64,000 nucleotides of DNA from Hyphomicrobium sp. (GCF_009026145.1 NZ_WBUE01000022.1:1-64000); one strand, 5' to 3'. Counted from the stretch's first letter, positions 28,701-39,178 are shown. The notes: generated by a model not told the origin, from the sequence alone. Numbers and translations: made by a program.

Positions 28701-29727
28701 CCTGGCCGCGCAGCGCGAGGAACAGCGCAAAGGCGCCGCCGACGGCGCCAATGATGAGGAACGACATGCGCGCGAACGTCGAGGCGAGGCGCGGGTCGAT
28801 CACCGCCACGGCAACCAGCGTCAGCTGCGCGATGATCCACACCGTGAACAGCATGCGTATGAGGCCGTGCCAGAACGCAATGCGCAGGAACACGGATATG
28901 AAGATGACGAGGCTGGCGGCGACCGCCGATTCGCTCGCCGCGCGATAGACGGCGTTGTCTTCGGCCTTGAGCTGGAACAGCTTGTGGAAGAAGCCGAAGT
29001 CGACGCACAGATACGCCAGCACGCACCACGCGACGAGCGCGGCACTCGGAAAGATCGCCTTGTGGTTGGCGGCGAAGATCGCGGTCAGGAAGATGGCAAG
29101 GAGACCGGTGAGACCCAGCATGATGCCGTTCATCAACTGCCGGTCGCGCGAATAGAGCTCGTACTCCAGCGGCTTCCAAAGGTAGAGGCGCGCGAAACGG
29201 TCGGAGGACAGCTCGGCCACGTAAGTGACCGTCTGCCCCGGCTCGATGGTGACGCGGAAGATGTCGGCGCGGTCGCTCTTGATGCGCTCGGGGATATAGC
29301 CCATCGAAGGCGTCACCGCCTCGATGCGCTGCGCGTCGAGATCCGGCCACACGGCACCCGAGCCGACGATGCTGTAGCGCGCTGCCGTCAGCCAGCGCTC
29401 GACCGGCTTGTCGGTCGGATTGGTCAACGCAAAGACGACCCAGTTAGGGCTAGTCCCGGGCGTTTTCGCCGTAACCGAGATGCGACCCGACATGCCGTCC
29501 GCCGCCGGTGCCGTCTCTACTTGCAGACTGTCTCCACGCGCGTCGTAGAACTCACCGAGCGCGGTGACTTCGACACGGTCCTGGTCGGGCTCAATGACGA
29601 TCGGCTTCAGGGCCCAGGCGCGATCGGGAAAGGCCGCCAGCATCGCGAAAATGGCGAGGACGAGACAGAGCACGGCGCGGCCATTGGCGCCGTACCAACA
29701 TGCTCGTCTCTGGCCCATTTCGCTCAT
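25786..29727 (-). CDS. Membrane PAS-GGDEF-EAL protein with proline-rich tail
   Basis: A 1313-residue cyclic-di-GMP protein. In order: signal or first helix (about 15-40), periplasmic sensing domain (to about 190), seven or so helices (about 197-400), a PAS-type domain (about 415-535), GGDEF (about 540-705), EAL (about 710-970) and a tail of roughly 300 residues rich in proline and alanine. The GGDEF site reads GGDQF (622-626), so cyclase activity is doubtful; the EAL site has EAL (750-752), LEITES, LDDFGTG (873-879) and AEGVE, so it should hydrolyse c-di-GMP. Start ATG at 29727 overlaps the GNAT stop. The tail repeats (PPPPP and PPPPPE runs) suggest a scaffold or wall-spanning role. Confidence 0.88.
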   Translation of the reverse strand: MSEMGQRRACWYGANGRAVLCLVLAIFAMLAAFPDRAWALKPIVIEPDQDRVEVTALGEFYDARGDSLQVETAPAADGMSGRISVTAKTPGTSPNWVVFALTNPTDKPVERWLTAARYSIVGSGAVWPDLDAQRIEAVTPSMGYIPERIKSDRADIFRVTIEPGQTVTYVAELSSDRFARLYLWKPLEYELYSRDRQLMNGIMLGLTGLLAIFLTAIFAANHKAIFPSAALVAWCVLAYLCVDFGFFHKLFQLKAEDNAVYRAASESAVAASLVIFISVFLRIAFWHGLIRMLFTVWIIAQLTLVAVAVIDPRLASTFARMSFLIIGAVGGAFALFLALRGQDRALSLIPTWILFLIWIFGAAMVLTGRLSGDAAVQGLVAGLVLILILIGFTVTQFAFRSLEPLFGAAPSELQLRALAVDGAGSAVWEWNARRDEVKVSPAIEASLGLNAGELCTKVDDFIKHLHPTDRERFRMILWSIQERTWARIRTDFRMRHADNSYRWFELEAASVPNADARAMRCVGLVRDVTDAKRAHERLLHDAVHDSLTGLPNRELLLDRLGVAASRAKSENGVRPSVIFIDIDKFKSVNVSFGLVVGDSLLLTVARRLQSHLGAHDTVARVGGDQFAILLVSEQSPQDLAGLAERVRRSLRAPIKIAGQEIVLTGSIGIAVYDGQTPSHLDLYKEAEIAMYRAKRGGADRIEIFRPEMRSDRDDRVTLESDLRKALAKNQIKVLYQPIIYLPTEELAGFEALVRWEHPKRGLMSPVDFIPIAEQSDLIVRLGSHVLLRAAHEAARWQRELPREERPLFVSVNISSRQIFRQNLIQEIRHILGRNIVPKGSLRLEITESLVMENPEQATEILEWLRGAGAELALDDFGTGYSSLAYLQRFPFDTIKIDRALVQASGESGGAGSAIVRSIVALGHELGKSVVAEGVETPEDVAFLRSISCQYAQGFYYGEPMSDRDVLQLLKMVRTAEHKLRPRGLFRAKAKGKGRERKVAANGAPARANGGAPGGTHPQANGRPPSPPAALPNSTLRPRQRAVLGRMTPPPPPPHDGAVLAADFGSPPPQMLQEFGPQDLLPPPHGEPHPALPPPLHDMLPPPSGAAQANGFDGGPPPPPEFSGAPPPPPQLLLEQFGLPPPPEQYGDAPPTHDVAASSVPPAPVENGAHLPFEALAESLSLSPPPPSPMSLPPVHAQSEEPNPLVAAMAQAAAPPEPEPPPSALSFAPSPPAHAALQAPHAPARRPPNANGTNGARPAARRSVPDFSGLPPAMAESLAKLAGVPWPPRPEGNEREPEEHAAEFVPGTPPRSET

Positions 29728-30338
29728 GGCGAACGCACCTCCGCGCTCGCATCGCGACGCGCTTCGTCGCTCAGCAGTGCATGCAGAACGTGGTCCTCCC
29801 ACACCCCGTTGATTTTCAGGAGCCGGCAGGCAAGACCCTCACGCCGGAAGCCGTTACGCTCCAGCACGCGAATGGAGGGAATGTTGTTCGGCATCGTCGC
29901 CGCCTCGAGCCGGTGCAGGTGCAGCGTGTCGAAGCCGAAGCCGACAGCGGCGCGGACGGCCTCCGTCATATAGCCGCGGCCGGCGAACGGCTTGCCGATC
30001 CAGTAGCCGAGCACCGCGGCCTGCGTGACGCCGCGGCGCACGTTGGACAGCGTCAGGCCGCCGAGGAGCTCATCGTCGGCGTCGGAGAAGATTAGGAACG
30101 CGTAGCCGAGGTCCTCGCGCGCTTCGCGCTGGTAATGGCGCACGCGCCGACGGTAGGCACTGCGCGACAGCTCATCGCGCTGCCATATCGGCTCCCACGG
30201 CGTCAGGTGATCGCGGCTCAGTGCGCGCAGCTCGGCCCACGGGGCGTAGTCGCTCATCATCGGCGCCCGCAGCCACACGCCGGAACCGCGCAAGGTGACG
30301 GCGCTGTCCGGTGCGGTTGAGGATCGCAGGAATGCCAT
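29724..30338 (-). CDS. GNAT acetyltransferase, RimJ-like
   Basis: 204 residues, likely to acetylate the N-terminus of a ribosomal or other protein with acetyl-CoA. GLTLSNVRRG, GYWIGKPFAGRGYMTEAVRAAVGFGF and RLEAATMPNNIPSIRVLERNGF are the usual GNAT motifs in RimJ/RimL relatives. It lies between the M16 protease (21 bases upstream) and the EAL gene (ATGA overlap) in one transcription unit. Confidence 0.87.
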   Translation of the reverse strand: MAFLRSSTAPDSAVTLRGSGVWLRAPMMSDYAPWAELRALSRDHLTPWEPIWQRDELSRSAYRRRVRHYQREAREDLGYAFLIFSDADDELLGGLTLSNVRRGVTQAAVLGYWIGKPFAGRGYMTEAVRAAVGFGFDTLHLHRLEAATMPNNIPSIRVLERNGFRREGLACRLLKINGVWEDHVLHALLSDEARRDASAEVRSP

Positions 30339-30359
30339 CGGCCCTTTCCCCCCGAAGCG

Positions 30360-31628
30360 CTAGACACGAACCATGCCCGCGGCGCGCTCGGCGTACTTGC
30401 GCGAGCGCCGGCCGCTGCCGACGACCGATATCGAAGCTTCGCTCTGTGCCAACACGGCGGCAAAGTCGCGCACGTTCTCGGCGGTCACAGCATCGACCCT
30501 GTCCATCAGCTCCCCGTTCGCGAGCACCCGGTTATGCGTCAGTACATGACGCGCCATCTGCTCGGCGCGCGCCGAGGAGCTTTCGAGGTTCATCAACAGA
30601 CCGGCCTTGAGTTGAGATTTGGATCGCGCCAACGCCGCTCCCTCCGGAGGCTGCTCGGCAGCACGCTTCAATTCTGCGCCGATCACGTCGATGAGCTGAC
30701 CCATCAATCCCGTTCCTGTTGCCGCGTGAATTCCAAATAGTCCCGCGTCGCGCAAACCCCACGCGGTCGAGTAGATCGCGTAGCAGAGGCCGCGCTTCTC
30801 ACGCACCTCCTGAAATAATCGGGACGACATGCCGCCGCCGAACAGCCCCGAGAACACCTGGGCCGCGAAGAACGCATCGTCCCGGTAGGAGGGACTGGGA
30901 AAGCCGATCAGAAGATGGCTTTGCTCGAAAGGCTTCTCCGAGACACGCAAGCCGCCGACGTACTTGGCCGGCCGTTCCCCCGTTGTTCGCCGCTGGTCAG
31001 TCAGCCCCCCGAATAGGGCTTCAGCGTGGCGAACGATATTTGCGTGGCGGACGGCGCCAGCGGCGGAAATCACCATGTTGCCAGGACCATAGCGTCGTCC
31101 GAGGAACCGCTTCAGATCGCCTGCCGTGAAGCTGCCAACGCTGATCGGCGTGCCGAGGATCGGCCGCCCCATAGGTTGTTGCGGAAAGGCGGCATCGTGC
31201 AGCAGGTCGTAGCCGATGTCGTCGGGACTATCGCGGGTAGCGGCGATCTCCTGCAGAATCACCTGCCGCTCGCCTTCCAGCTCCGGACGTCCGAAGGCCG
31301 AGTTCTGCAGGATGTCGGCGATGAGGCCGAGCGCCACCTTCTCGTCGCCTTTGAGCACGCGAGCAAAATAGGCGGTCGTCTCCATGCTGGTGGCGGCGTT
31401 GAGCTCGCCCCCCACGGCCTCGATCTCCTCGGCGATCTGCTGCGCGCTACGCCGCCGTGTGCCCTTGAAGGCCATGTGCTCGAGAAAGTGCGATATGCCG
31501 TGCTCCCGCTCCGTCTCGTGGCGCGCCCCGGTGCCGACCCAGAGGCCGAGCGAGACAGTCTCGAGGTGGGGCATGTTGTCGGTCACAACCCGCAAGCCGT
31601 TCGCAAGAGTGGTCAGCTCGACGGTCAT
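30360..31628 (-). CDS. M16 family zinc peptidase, processing-peptidase like
   Basis: Related to the mitochondrial processing peptidase beta subunit and rickettsial RPP. The inverted zinc motif is H47-F-L-E50-H51, with the third ligand E127 about 75 residues on (LQEIAATRDSPDD). The C-terminal half has the glycine-rich LFGGGMSSRLFQEVREKRGL typical of the family. 422 residues from ATG 31628, which overlaps the thrC stop (ATGA). Probably cytoplasmic or periplasmic; no signal peptide is visible. Substrate unknown. Confidence 0.92.
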   Translation of the reverse strand: MTVELTTLANGLRVVTDNMPHLETVSLGLWVGTGARHETEREHGISHFLEHMAFKGTRRRSAQQIAEEIEAVGGELNAATSMETTAYFARVLKGDEKVALGLIADILQNSAFGRPELEGERQVILQEIAATRDSPDDIGYDLLHDAAFPQQPMGRPILGTPISVGSFTAGDLKRFLGRRYGPGNMVISAAGAVRHANIVRHAEALFGGLTDQRRTTGERPAKYVGGLRVSEKPFEQSHLLIGFPSPSYRDDAFFAAQVFSGLFGGGMSSRLFQEVREKRGLCYAIYSTAWGLRDAGLFGIHAATGTGLMGQLIDVIGAELKRAAEQPPEGAALARSKSQLKAGLLMNLESSSARAEQMARHVLTHNRVLANGELMDRVDAVTAENVRDFAAVLAQSEASISVVGSGRRSRKYAERAAGMVRV

Positions 31629-33034
31629 CCGCGCTGCTCCAAAACCGCGTGTGTCAGCGCCTCGACATGCCCCTCGGCGACACCGATATCGTTGTCGATG
31701 GTGGTGTAGCGCTCCTTGGCCGTGAGCAGGTCCTTGAGACGCTCGGGCAGCAGGGGGCGCTCGCCGGTGATTGCGGCCATCGCGTCGGGGAACTTCGCCG
31801 GATGAGCGGTCGATAGCACCACTTGTGGAGCGCCGCGCGCATCCAGCGCGCGCTCCGCCGCCACGATGGCGCATGCCGTGTGCGGGTCGGCCAGATACCC
31901 GCATTGAGCCTTGGTGCGCACGATCGCCTCGGCGACATCGGCCTCGCTCGCTGCCGCCGCCGCGAACTCGCGGCGCATGGTGTCGCCCAGCGACCCGAGG
32001 TCGAAGCTCCCCGTTTCCCGCAGGGCGCGCATCTTGGCGCGGATGAGCGGCGCATCGCGGCCCGAGGCCTCGAACAGATAGCGCTCGAAATTGGAGGAGA
32101 TCTGGATATCCATCGACGGCGAGGTGGTGGCGATCACCTCGCGCATCTCGTAGGTCCCCCCGTGCAGCGTGCGCGGCAGGATGTCGTTGACGTTCGAGGC
32201 AATGACCAGACGCTCGATCGGCAGGCCCATGCGCTTGGCCACGTAGCCGGCGAAGATGTCGCCGAAGTTGCCGGTCGGCACGACGAACGATACCGGCCGG
32301 TGCGGCGCACCGAGGGCGGCGGCGGCGACGAAGTAGTACGTCACCTGTCCGGCAATGCGTGCCCAGTTGATGGAGTTGACGCCAGCGAGCGAGACGCGAT
32401 CGCGGAAGCCGAGATCGTTGAACATCGCCTTCACGAGCGCCTGGCAGTCATCGAAGGTGCCGCGCACGGAGATGGCGTGCACATTCGCCTCGATAGGCGT
32501 CGTCATCATGCGCCGCTGAACGTCGGAGACGCGCCCCTCCGGAAAGAGGATGGCCACGTCGACGCGCGGCGAGCCGCGAAACGCTTCGATCGCGGCACCG
32601 CCGGTATCTCCGGATGTAGCGCCGACGATCGTTGCCCGCTGCCCGCGCTCGGCCAATACCCGGTCCATCAGGCGCGCCAGGAGCTGCATCGCCACGTCCT
32701 TGAAAGCGAGCGTCGGACCGTGGAACAGCTCGAGGATCCAGCGGTTCGGCCCGACCTGGATGAGCGGCGTCACCGCCGGATGTCCGAACCCCGCATACGC
32801 CTCGCCTGTCATCCGGCGAAGGTCCTCGCGGGCGATGGCCCCGCCGGTGAAGGGGTAGATTACCTCCACGGCGACGTCGGCGAACGGCATGCCGGCGAAC
32901 GAGGCGATCATCTCCGGCGCCAGCGCCGGCCACGCCTGCGGCACATAGAGACCGCCGTCGCGGGCAAGCCCGGCCAGCACGACGTCCTCAAAGCCCAATG
33001 GGGGCGCCTCACCTCTGGTCGAGATGTAGTTCAA
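31625..33034 (-). CDS. thrC: Threonine synthase
   Basis: PLP enzyme turning O-phosphohomoserine into threonine, taking the product of thrB. The cofactor lysine is K112 in GPTLAFKDVA; GATSGDTGGAA binds the phosphate and NFGDIFAGYVAKRMGLP follows. 469 residues, the longer (class with N-terminal ST-domain) form used by proteobacteria. The start is TTG, with AAGGAGA about 11 bases upstream, a rather long gap. It is the first gene of a unit with the M16 peptidase. Confidence 0.95.
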   Translation of the reverse strand: MNYISTRGEAPPLGFEDVVLAGLARDGGLYVPQAWPALAPEMIASFAGMPFADVAVEVIYPFTGGAIAREDLRRMTGEAYAGFGHPAVTPLIQVGPNRWILELFHGPTLAFKDVAMQLLARLMDRVLAERGQRATIVGATSGDTGGAAIEAFRGSPRVDVAILFPEGRVSDVQRRMMTTPIEANVHAISVRGTFDDCQALVKAMFNDLGFRDRVSLAGVNSINWARIAGQVTYYFVAAAALGAPHRPVSFVVPTGNFGDIFAGYVAKRMGLPIERLVIASNVNDILPRTLHGGTYEMREVIATTSPSMDIQISSNFERYLFEASGRDAPLIRAKMRALRETGSFDLGSLGDTMRREFAAAAASEADVAEAIVRTKAQCGYLADPHTACAIVAAERALDARGAPQVVLSTAHPAKFPDAMAAITGERPLLPERLKDLLTAKERYTTIDNDIGVAEGHVEALTHAVLEQRG

Positions 33035-33173
33035 CGCGAGTTGTTCTCCTTACGAGCGGATGCCCAGCGCACCCTAGTGCCGGGCAAGTGGGCCCACAAG
33101 CAAGCGGCCGGCTCCGCCGCGACCTCCGCACAGCCTTGTTGAGATTAACCCCAACACATTGGCAGATCGGGGG

Positions 33174-33962
33174 CTATTTGGTGATGGGCTGCCGCCACCG
33201 GCCGACCGCGAAAACCACGAATACAGCCACAAGTGCAGCCGCCAGGCCGTACCACGTCAGCGCGTACTCGAGATGACGGTTGGGCAGCTCAAGCCGCGTT
33301 GTGCCGCCCTTGGGCCACCCCCCGGGGACGGCAGGATCTGCCTCTGCGTCGATAATGGAGCGATGCACGCGCGCTGCCTCTGGGCCCGCAGCAGCGGCGG
33401 CCATGGCGTCGATGTCGCGCCAGTACCAGATGTTACGGGCGGCATCGTTGGGCGGGTCGAACATTCCCTGGGTGTCCGGGTGTCGCAGCAGCCCCGTGAC
33501 CTTCACGACTCCGGAAAGCCGACCCGCGCCGCGCCGCGCCGGATCCTTCAGGTCGTTCGGCACGAAGCCACGATTGACGAGTACCATGCTGCCGTCGCCG
33601 AGACGCAGCGGTGTGATGACGTGGAATCCAGGTCCGTGCACGTCGTCAAGAGCGTAGAGATGCATCTCGCGATCATTGACGAAGTGGCCCGCGACGGCGA
33701 CGCGCGTATATTCGACATCCTCGCCGCGCGCGGCGCGCTCCTCCGCCGCCGCCAAGGGCACCGGCTCGGCATGGGCGCGGTCGGCGATGGCGGCGATCAG
33801 CCCGTCTTTCCACGCCAGCCGCTGCATCTGCCAGTTGCCCAGCGAGATCAGCAGGGCGAGCCCGGCGAGAGCCGCCAATCCCGGCCATAGCAAGCGCCTG
33901 TCCCGGAGCGTGCCCAGCATGTCAGGCGAATCCTCGCGCTGCCGGACCTGGCCTTCGCTCAT
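33174..33962 (-). CDS. SURF1-family cytochrome oxidase assembly protein
   Basis: Helps insert heme a into subunit I of cytochrome oxidase. Two membrane helices, one near residue 27-43 (LAALAGLALLISLGNWQMQRL) and one near the C-terminus (YALTWYGLAAALVAVFVVFAVG), flank a periplasmic domain with HLYALDD and VNRGFVP, the family marks. 262 residues. Overlaps the DUF983 stop (ATGA) and ends the cox gene run. Confidence 0.93.
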   Translation of the reverse strand: MSEGQVRQREDSPDMLGTLRDRRLLWPGLAALAGLALLISLGNWQMQRLAWKDGLIAAIADRAHAEPVPLAAAEERAARGEDVEYTRVAVAGHFVNDREMHLYALDDVHGPGFHVITPLRLGDGSMVLVNRGFVPNDLKDPARRGAGRLSGVVKVTGLLRHPDTQGMFDPPNDAARNIWYWRDIDAMAAAAAGPEAARVHRSIIDAEADPAVPGGWPKGGTTRLELPNRHLEYALTWYGLAAALVAVFVVFAVGRWRQPITK

Positions 33963-34366
33963 TCACGCGTAACGCGTCCCTCTTCGGCCTTGTTGCGGTA
34001 TTGCAGGGCAATGAGCAGCCCCTTGAGGAAGCGCAGCAGGATGAGAGCGATCAGCGGCGTCCCCAATCCCCACAGCACCAGGTGCACCCAGACCGGTGGC
34101 TCGTACGTGAACTCGACGTAGAGCGCGGCGCCGCAGATGAGGAACCCGAGGATGAAGATGGCAAACACCGCCGGCCCGTCGCCGGTGTCGATGAAGCGGT
34201 AGTCGAGACCGCAGCGCTCACACTCGCGGCGCATCTCCAGCACGTTCTTGAACAAGCGCCCCTTGCCGCAGGACGGACAGCGCGCCAGCACAGCGGCGTA
34301 GAGGGGCGAGACCGACCGTTGCTCCGACACACGCTGCTCCTGCAATTCTTCGGCAGGCGTCGCCAT
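33959..34366 (-). CDS. DUF983 zinc-ribbon membrane protein
   Basis: 135 residues: an N-terminal zinc ribbon (C30-P-S-C33 and C49-E-R-C52) followed by two membrane helices (AVFAIFILGFLICGAALYV and WVHLVLWGLGTPLIALILL). This family sits between ctaE and SURF1 in many alphaproteobacteria and is presumed to help oxidase biogenesis, without biochemical proof. ATG at 34366 chosen for the family start; the frame reads on upstream through the ctaE shadow. Stop overlaps SURF1. Confidence 0.88.
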   Translation of the reverse strand: MATPAEELQEQRVSEQRSVSPLYAAVLARCPSCGKGRLFKNVLEMRRECERCGLDYRFIDTGDGPAVFAIFILGFLICGAALYVEFTYEPPVWVHLVLWGLGTPLIALILLRFLKGLLIALQYRNKAEEGRVTRE

Positions 34367-34396
34367 GACACCCGCGCTCGGTGGCCAGAATAGCAC

Positions 34397-34418
34397 GGGG
34401 CGGCACAATGGCCGCCCC
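34397..34418. terminator. Hairpin after ctaE
   Basis: GGGGCGGC-ACAATG-GCCGCCCC, an eight-pair perfect stem between ctaE and the DUF983 gene. No U-run follows on the minus strand, so it may act as an RNA-stabilising or partial stop element rather than a full terminator. Confidence 0.4.
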
Positions 34419-34479
34419 GGCGAAGCTGCTGCGACGAAGGGCCGACGCCGGCCCGCTCCGTCAATACCGTGCGCGGCCC

Positions 34480-35439
34480 TTAGTGGCCGGCGCCGCCGGG
34501 GTTGGCGCCCGCGCCCCACACATAGATGCAGGCGAACAGGAACAGCCAGACCACGTCGACGAAGTGCCAGTACCAGGCCGCCGCCTCGAAGCCAAAGTGC
34601 GCCTTCGGGGTGAAGGCGCCGTTGATGGCGCGGATGAGGCATACGAGCAGGAAGATCGTGCCGATCAGCACGTGCGCGCCGTGGAAACCCGTCGCCATGA
34701 AGAACGTCGAGCCGTAGATGTGGCCGGCATAGCTGAAGGCGGCGTGCATATACTCGTAGGCCTGGAAGCCGGTGAACGTGGCGCCCAGCAGCACGGTCAG
34801 AATGAGGCCCAGCACCAGACCGCGGCGATCGTTCTTCAGCAGCGCGTGGTGCGCCCACGTCACCGTCACGCCCGAAGTGAGCAGGATCAGCGTGTTGAGC
34901 AGCGGAATGCCCCACGGATCGAAGGTGTGCTGGAAGATGCCTGGTGTCGGCGCTCCGCTGGCCGGGATGGTCACGCCGGTGCCGTCGACCGGTGCCGGAG
35001 GCCAGTGGCCGCCGAGCAACTGATCGCGCGTCACCTGGCCGACTACGTCGGTGCTATTCAGCAGGTCGTGCACGCCGGCCGGGAAAAGGGCCGCGTCGAA
35101 GTACGCCCAGAACCAAGCCACGAAGAACATCACCTCGGAGGCGATGAACAGGATCATGCCGTAGCGGAAGTGCAGCTGCACGACCGGAGTGTGATCGCCG
35201 TGCTGGCCCTCACGAATGACGTCACGCCACCAGAAGAAGGCGCTGGCGACGACTCCGGCGGCGCCGACGGCGAACACCCATGGACCGTTGATACCGAATA
35301 GGCCCGGTCCCTCGCTCATGGAGCGCATCCAGATGACGAGCCCGACTGTGAGGAACAGCACAAAGAATGAAGCAACTACCGGCCAAGGGCTCGGATTCAC
35401 AAGGTGGTAGTCGTGGTGTTTGACGTCCGTCGCGGCCAT
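34480..35439 (-). CDS. ctaE: Cytochrome c oxidase subunit III
   Basis: Seven-helix subunit of the aa3 oxidase, stabilising the proton input and phospholipids near subunit I. 319 residues, longer than the mitochondrial form because of an insert near residues 120-160 (SEVMFFVAWFWAYFD then VHDLLNST and a proline-rich stretch). HVLIGTIFLLVC and WYWHFVDVVWLFLF at the C-terminus are family hallmarks. Part of the cta block; 133 bases after ctaG. Confidence 0.96.
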   Translation of the reverse strand: MAATDVKHHDYHLVNPSPWPVVASFFVLFLTVGLVIWMRSMSEGPGLFGINGPWVFAVGAAGVVASAFFWWRDVIREGQHGDHTPVVQLHFRYGMILFIASEVMFFVAWFWAYFDAALFPAGVHDLLNSTDVVGQVTRDQLLGGHWPPAPVDGTGVTIPASGAPTPGIFQHTFDPWGIPLLNTLILLTSGVTVTWAHHALLKNDRRGLVLGLILTVLLGATFTGFQAYEYMHAAFSYAGHIYGSTFFMATGFHGAHVLIGTIFLLVCLIRAINGAFTPKAHFGFEAAAWYWHFVDVVWLFLFACIYVWGAGANPGGAGH

Positions 35440-35572
35440 TGTCTCGTCTCTCCCGTAGTCCCCGTTGGTGCTCCCGATCCCTCGTCGTTAGGCTGCGCGC
35501 CCCGGTGGAGCGAGTGCCTTGTCGCTGCCCCTGAGGACCGGTCCCGAGGTGCAGCGCCTGTTGCTCAAACCT

Positions 35573-36187
35573 TCATCCGCCTCTGCCCGTGGTAGCGGCC
35601 GCGGCTTGCCCTTCCGCCTTTTTCGGCGCTGTCACCGGATAGAAGGAATACGACAGCGTCAGCTCGGATAGTCGCTGCGTTTCCTCGTCCGTGGCGAAGG
35701 CCGGATCGACGAAGAAGGACACCGCCATCTCGATCGATTGGCCCGGCTCCAGGCGCTGCTCGGTAAAGCAGAAGCACTGCACCTTGGTGAAGTACATGCC
35801 CACGGCATCGGGCGTGACGTTGAATACGGACGTGCCGACCGTCGGCTTATCGGACGTGTTGGTGGCCTTGTAGAAGGCGAGCGTGTTCTCGCCGACCTTC
35901 ACATTGAGCGCCGACTGCATGGGCTCGAACTTCCACGGCAACTCGGCGGCGACGTTGGCATCGAAGTGCACCTTCACGGTGCGGTCGAGAACGACGGCGG
36001 AGGCCTTGTCGGCGCGCTGCGTAGTGCCCTGGTAGCCGGTCACCTGACAGTAGAGGCGGTAGAGCGGCACGGCCGCGAAGGATAGGCCGGCCATCGACAG
36101 CACGAGCAGGCTGCAAACCGCTGCCACGGCGCCATGGCGCCTGGCCGCCGGCTGCTTCCCGTCATTCTGGCCGTTGCCTGCGGTCAT
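35573..36187 (-). CDS. ctaG: Cytochrome oxidase copper chaperone CtaG (Cox11)
   Basis: Delivers copper to the CuB site of subunit I. One N-terminal helix (VAAVCSLLVLSMAGLSFAAVPLY) and an Ig-like domain in the periplasm. Copper is bound by C138 and C140 in QCFCFTEQ, and the PLYRLYCQVTGYQGTT segment is the family signature. 204 residues. The CoxF-like gene ends 16 bases upstream. Confidence 0.95.
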   Translation of the reverse strand: MTAGNGQNDGKQPAARRHGAVAAVCSLLVLSMAGLSFAAVPLYRLYCQVTGYQGTTQRADKASAVVLDRTVKVHFDANVAAELPWKFEPMQSALNVKVGENTLAFYKATNTSDKPTVGTSVFNVTPDAVGMYFTKVQCFCFTEQRLEPGQSIEMAVSFFVDPAFATDEETQRLSELTLSYSFYPVTAPKKAEGQAAAATTGRGG

Positions 36188-36203
36188 CGAAGCTCCAGCG
36201 CCC

Positions 36204-36356
36204 TCAGATCGCCCGGTTCAACACGTTGCCGCCAAGGCGGACGATGGTCGCTACGTAAAACAGCACGACGAAGGCGGCGAGCGCCAACGCGATGGCAAGC
36301 GAGCGCATGCGCTGCCGCCTCTGGCGTTCTTTCTCGTCGTCACTCATCCCGTTCAT
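36204..36356 (-). CDS. CoxF-like small membrane protein
   Basis: Fifty residues: a short charged cytoplasmic N-terminus (DDEKERQRRQRMR), one helix (LAIALALAAFVVLFYVATIV) and a short tail RLGGNVLNRAI. Small CoxF proteins of this layout lie between ctaB and ctaG in many alphaproteobacteria. The stop is 16 bases before ctaG and the start is 23 bases after the ctaB stop, so it is inside the operon. An alternative start is the second Met at 36347. Confidence 0.75.
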   Translation of the reverse strand: MNGMSDDEKERQRRQRMRSLAIALALAAFVVLFYVATIVRLGGNVLNRAI

Positions 36357-36378
36357 GACCAACGCCACCGCTCGATCC

Positions 36379-37311
36379 TCACGCCAGGAACCGCGCCACG
36401 GCGTGCTCGCCGAGCATCACCGCGAACAGCAGGAAAAGATAGAGGATCGAGAAGCCGAACAGCTGCTTGGCGACGGCATCGGCCTCGCGGCCCTCGGTAA
36501 TCTTGCGCACACGCCAAGCCAAATAGAGGAACACAGCGCCGAGCACTGCGGAGCTGACGGTGTAGACGATGCCAGCGAGACCAATCGCCGAGGGCAGCAT
36601 GGCGAGCGGCACCAGAACCAGCGAGTAGAGCCAGATCTGGCGGCGCGTCTCGGCGGCGCCGGAAACGACGGGCAGCATGGGAACACCGACGCGCTCGTAG
36701 TCGCGGCAGCGATAGAGCGCGAGGGCCCAGAAGTGCGGCGGCGTCCACATGAAGATGATGAGGAACAGCAGCACGCTTTCGATGCTGACGTTGCCGGTCA
36801 CCGCGGCCCAGCCGATCATTGGCGGGAAGGATCCGGCGGCACCTCCGATGACGATGTTCTGCGGCGTCAGGCGCTTCAGCCACATCGTGTAGATGAACAG
36901 ATAGAAGCCGATGGTGATGGCGAGCAGGATGCCGGCCGTCCAGTTGACGAGGACGCCGAGCGTCAGAACCGAGAATACCGACAGCACGGAGCCAAAGCTC
37001 AACGCTTCATCCGGGGTCAGCCGGCCGCGCGGAATGGGACGCGCCGCCGTGCGCGCCATGCGCGCGTCGATGTCGGCGTCGTACCACATGTTGAGCGCGC
37101 CAGCGGCGCCGGCGCCGATAGCGATGGCGAGCAGCGCGATGATGCCGAGCACGGGATGAATGGATCCGGGAGCCGCCACCATGCCGGTGAGCGCCGTGAA
37201 CACCACAAGCGACATGACGCGCGGCTTCAGAAGCTCGATGAAGTCGCCTACGCTCGACCCGCTGACGGGACCGAGGTGGCCGATATCGCTGTTTAACGGC
37301 GTCCCTTGCAT
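36379..37311 (-). CDS. ctaB: Protoheme IX farnesyltransferase (heme O synthase)
   Basis: UbiA-type membrane enzyme attaching farnesyl to heme b to make heme o, the precursor of heme a. DxxxD motifs occur as [15 protein letters not shown] and [13 protein letters not shown]; the LLKPRVM segment starts the catalytic part. The frame is open to 37386; I place the start at the ATG at 37311 (310 residues) because AAGGG lies nine bases upstream. Other starts at 37335 or 37386 are possible. Confidence 0.93.
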   Translation of the reverse strand: MQGTPLNSDIGHLGPVSGSSVGDFIELLKPRVMSLVVFTALTGMVAAPGSIHPVLGIIALLAIAIGAGAAGALNMWYDADIDARMARTAARPIPRGRLTPDEALSFGSVLSVFSVLTLGVLVNWTAGILLAITIGFYLFIYTMWLKRLTPQNIVIGGAAGSFPPMIGWAAVTGNVSIESVLLFLIIFMWTPPHFWALALYRCRDYERVGVPMLPVVSGAAETRRQIWLYSLVLVPLAMLPSAIGLAGIVYTVSSAVLGAVFLYLAWRVRKITEGREADAVAKQLFGFSILYLFLLFAVMLGEHAVARFLA

Positions 37312-37429
37312 CTCACTCGACCCTTCGCCGCGCATCGGCCTCTCGGCTGAGAGGTCCTGCTTGGCGTTGCCGGTCCGGCGCTCCACCTACGCGGGTAGCG
37401 GCCGGCCCAGAATTTCACCTCCCTCAGTG

Positions 37430-37461
37430 CAACGGGCGGAACGCTCTTGCCCCGCCCGTTG
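37430..37461. promoter_or_regulatory. Intercistronic hairpin between ctaD and ctaB
   Basis: CAACGGGCGG pairs with CCGCCCGTTG across a 12-base loop, a ten-pair perfect stem 22 bases after the ctaD stop. No U-run follows on the minus strand; a processing or mRNA-protecting hairpin that makes ctaD-ctaC outnumber the assembly genes is likely. Confidence 0.45.
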
Positions 37462-37483
37462 TCATTCGTGTCTTAGCCCAGCC

Positions 37484-39142
<1,659 letters not shown>

Positions 39143-39178
39143 TCACCCGGATCTCATTCGTGATTGCGTGCGATGTGA

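Noticed and set aside
27376-29973. 865-codon open frame on the plus strand opposite the GGDEF-EAL gene
   Set aside because: Antisense frame in GC-rich coding DNA; composition is Arg/His/Ala-rich with no domain, while the minus strand shows GGDEF and EAL motifs.
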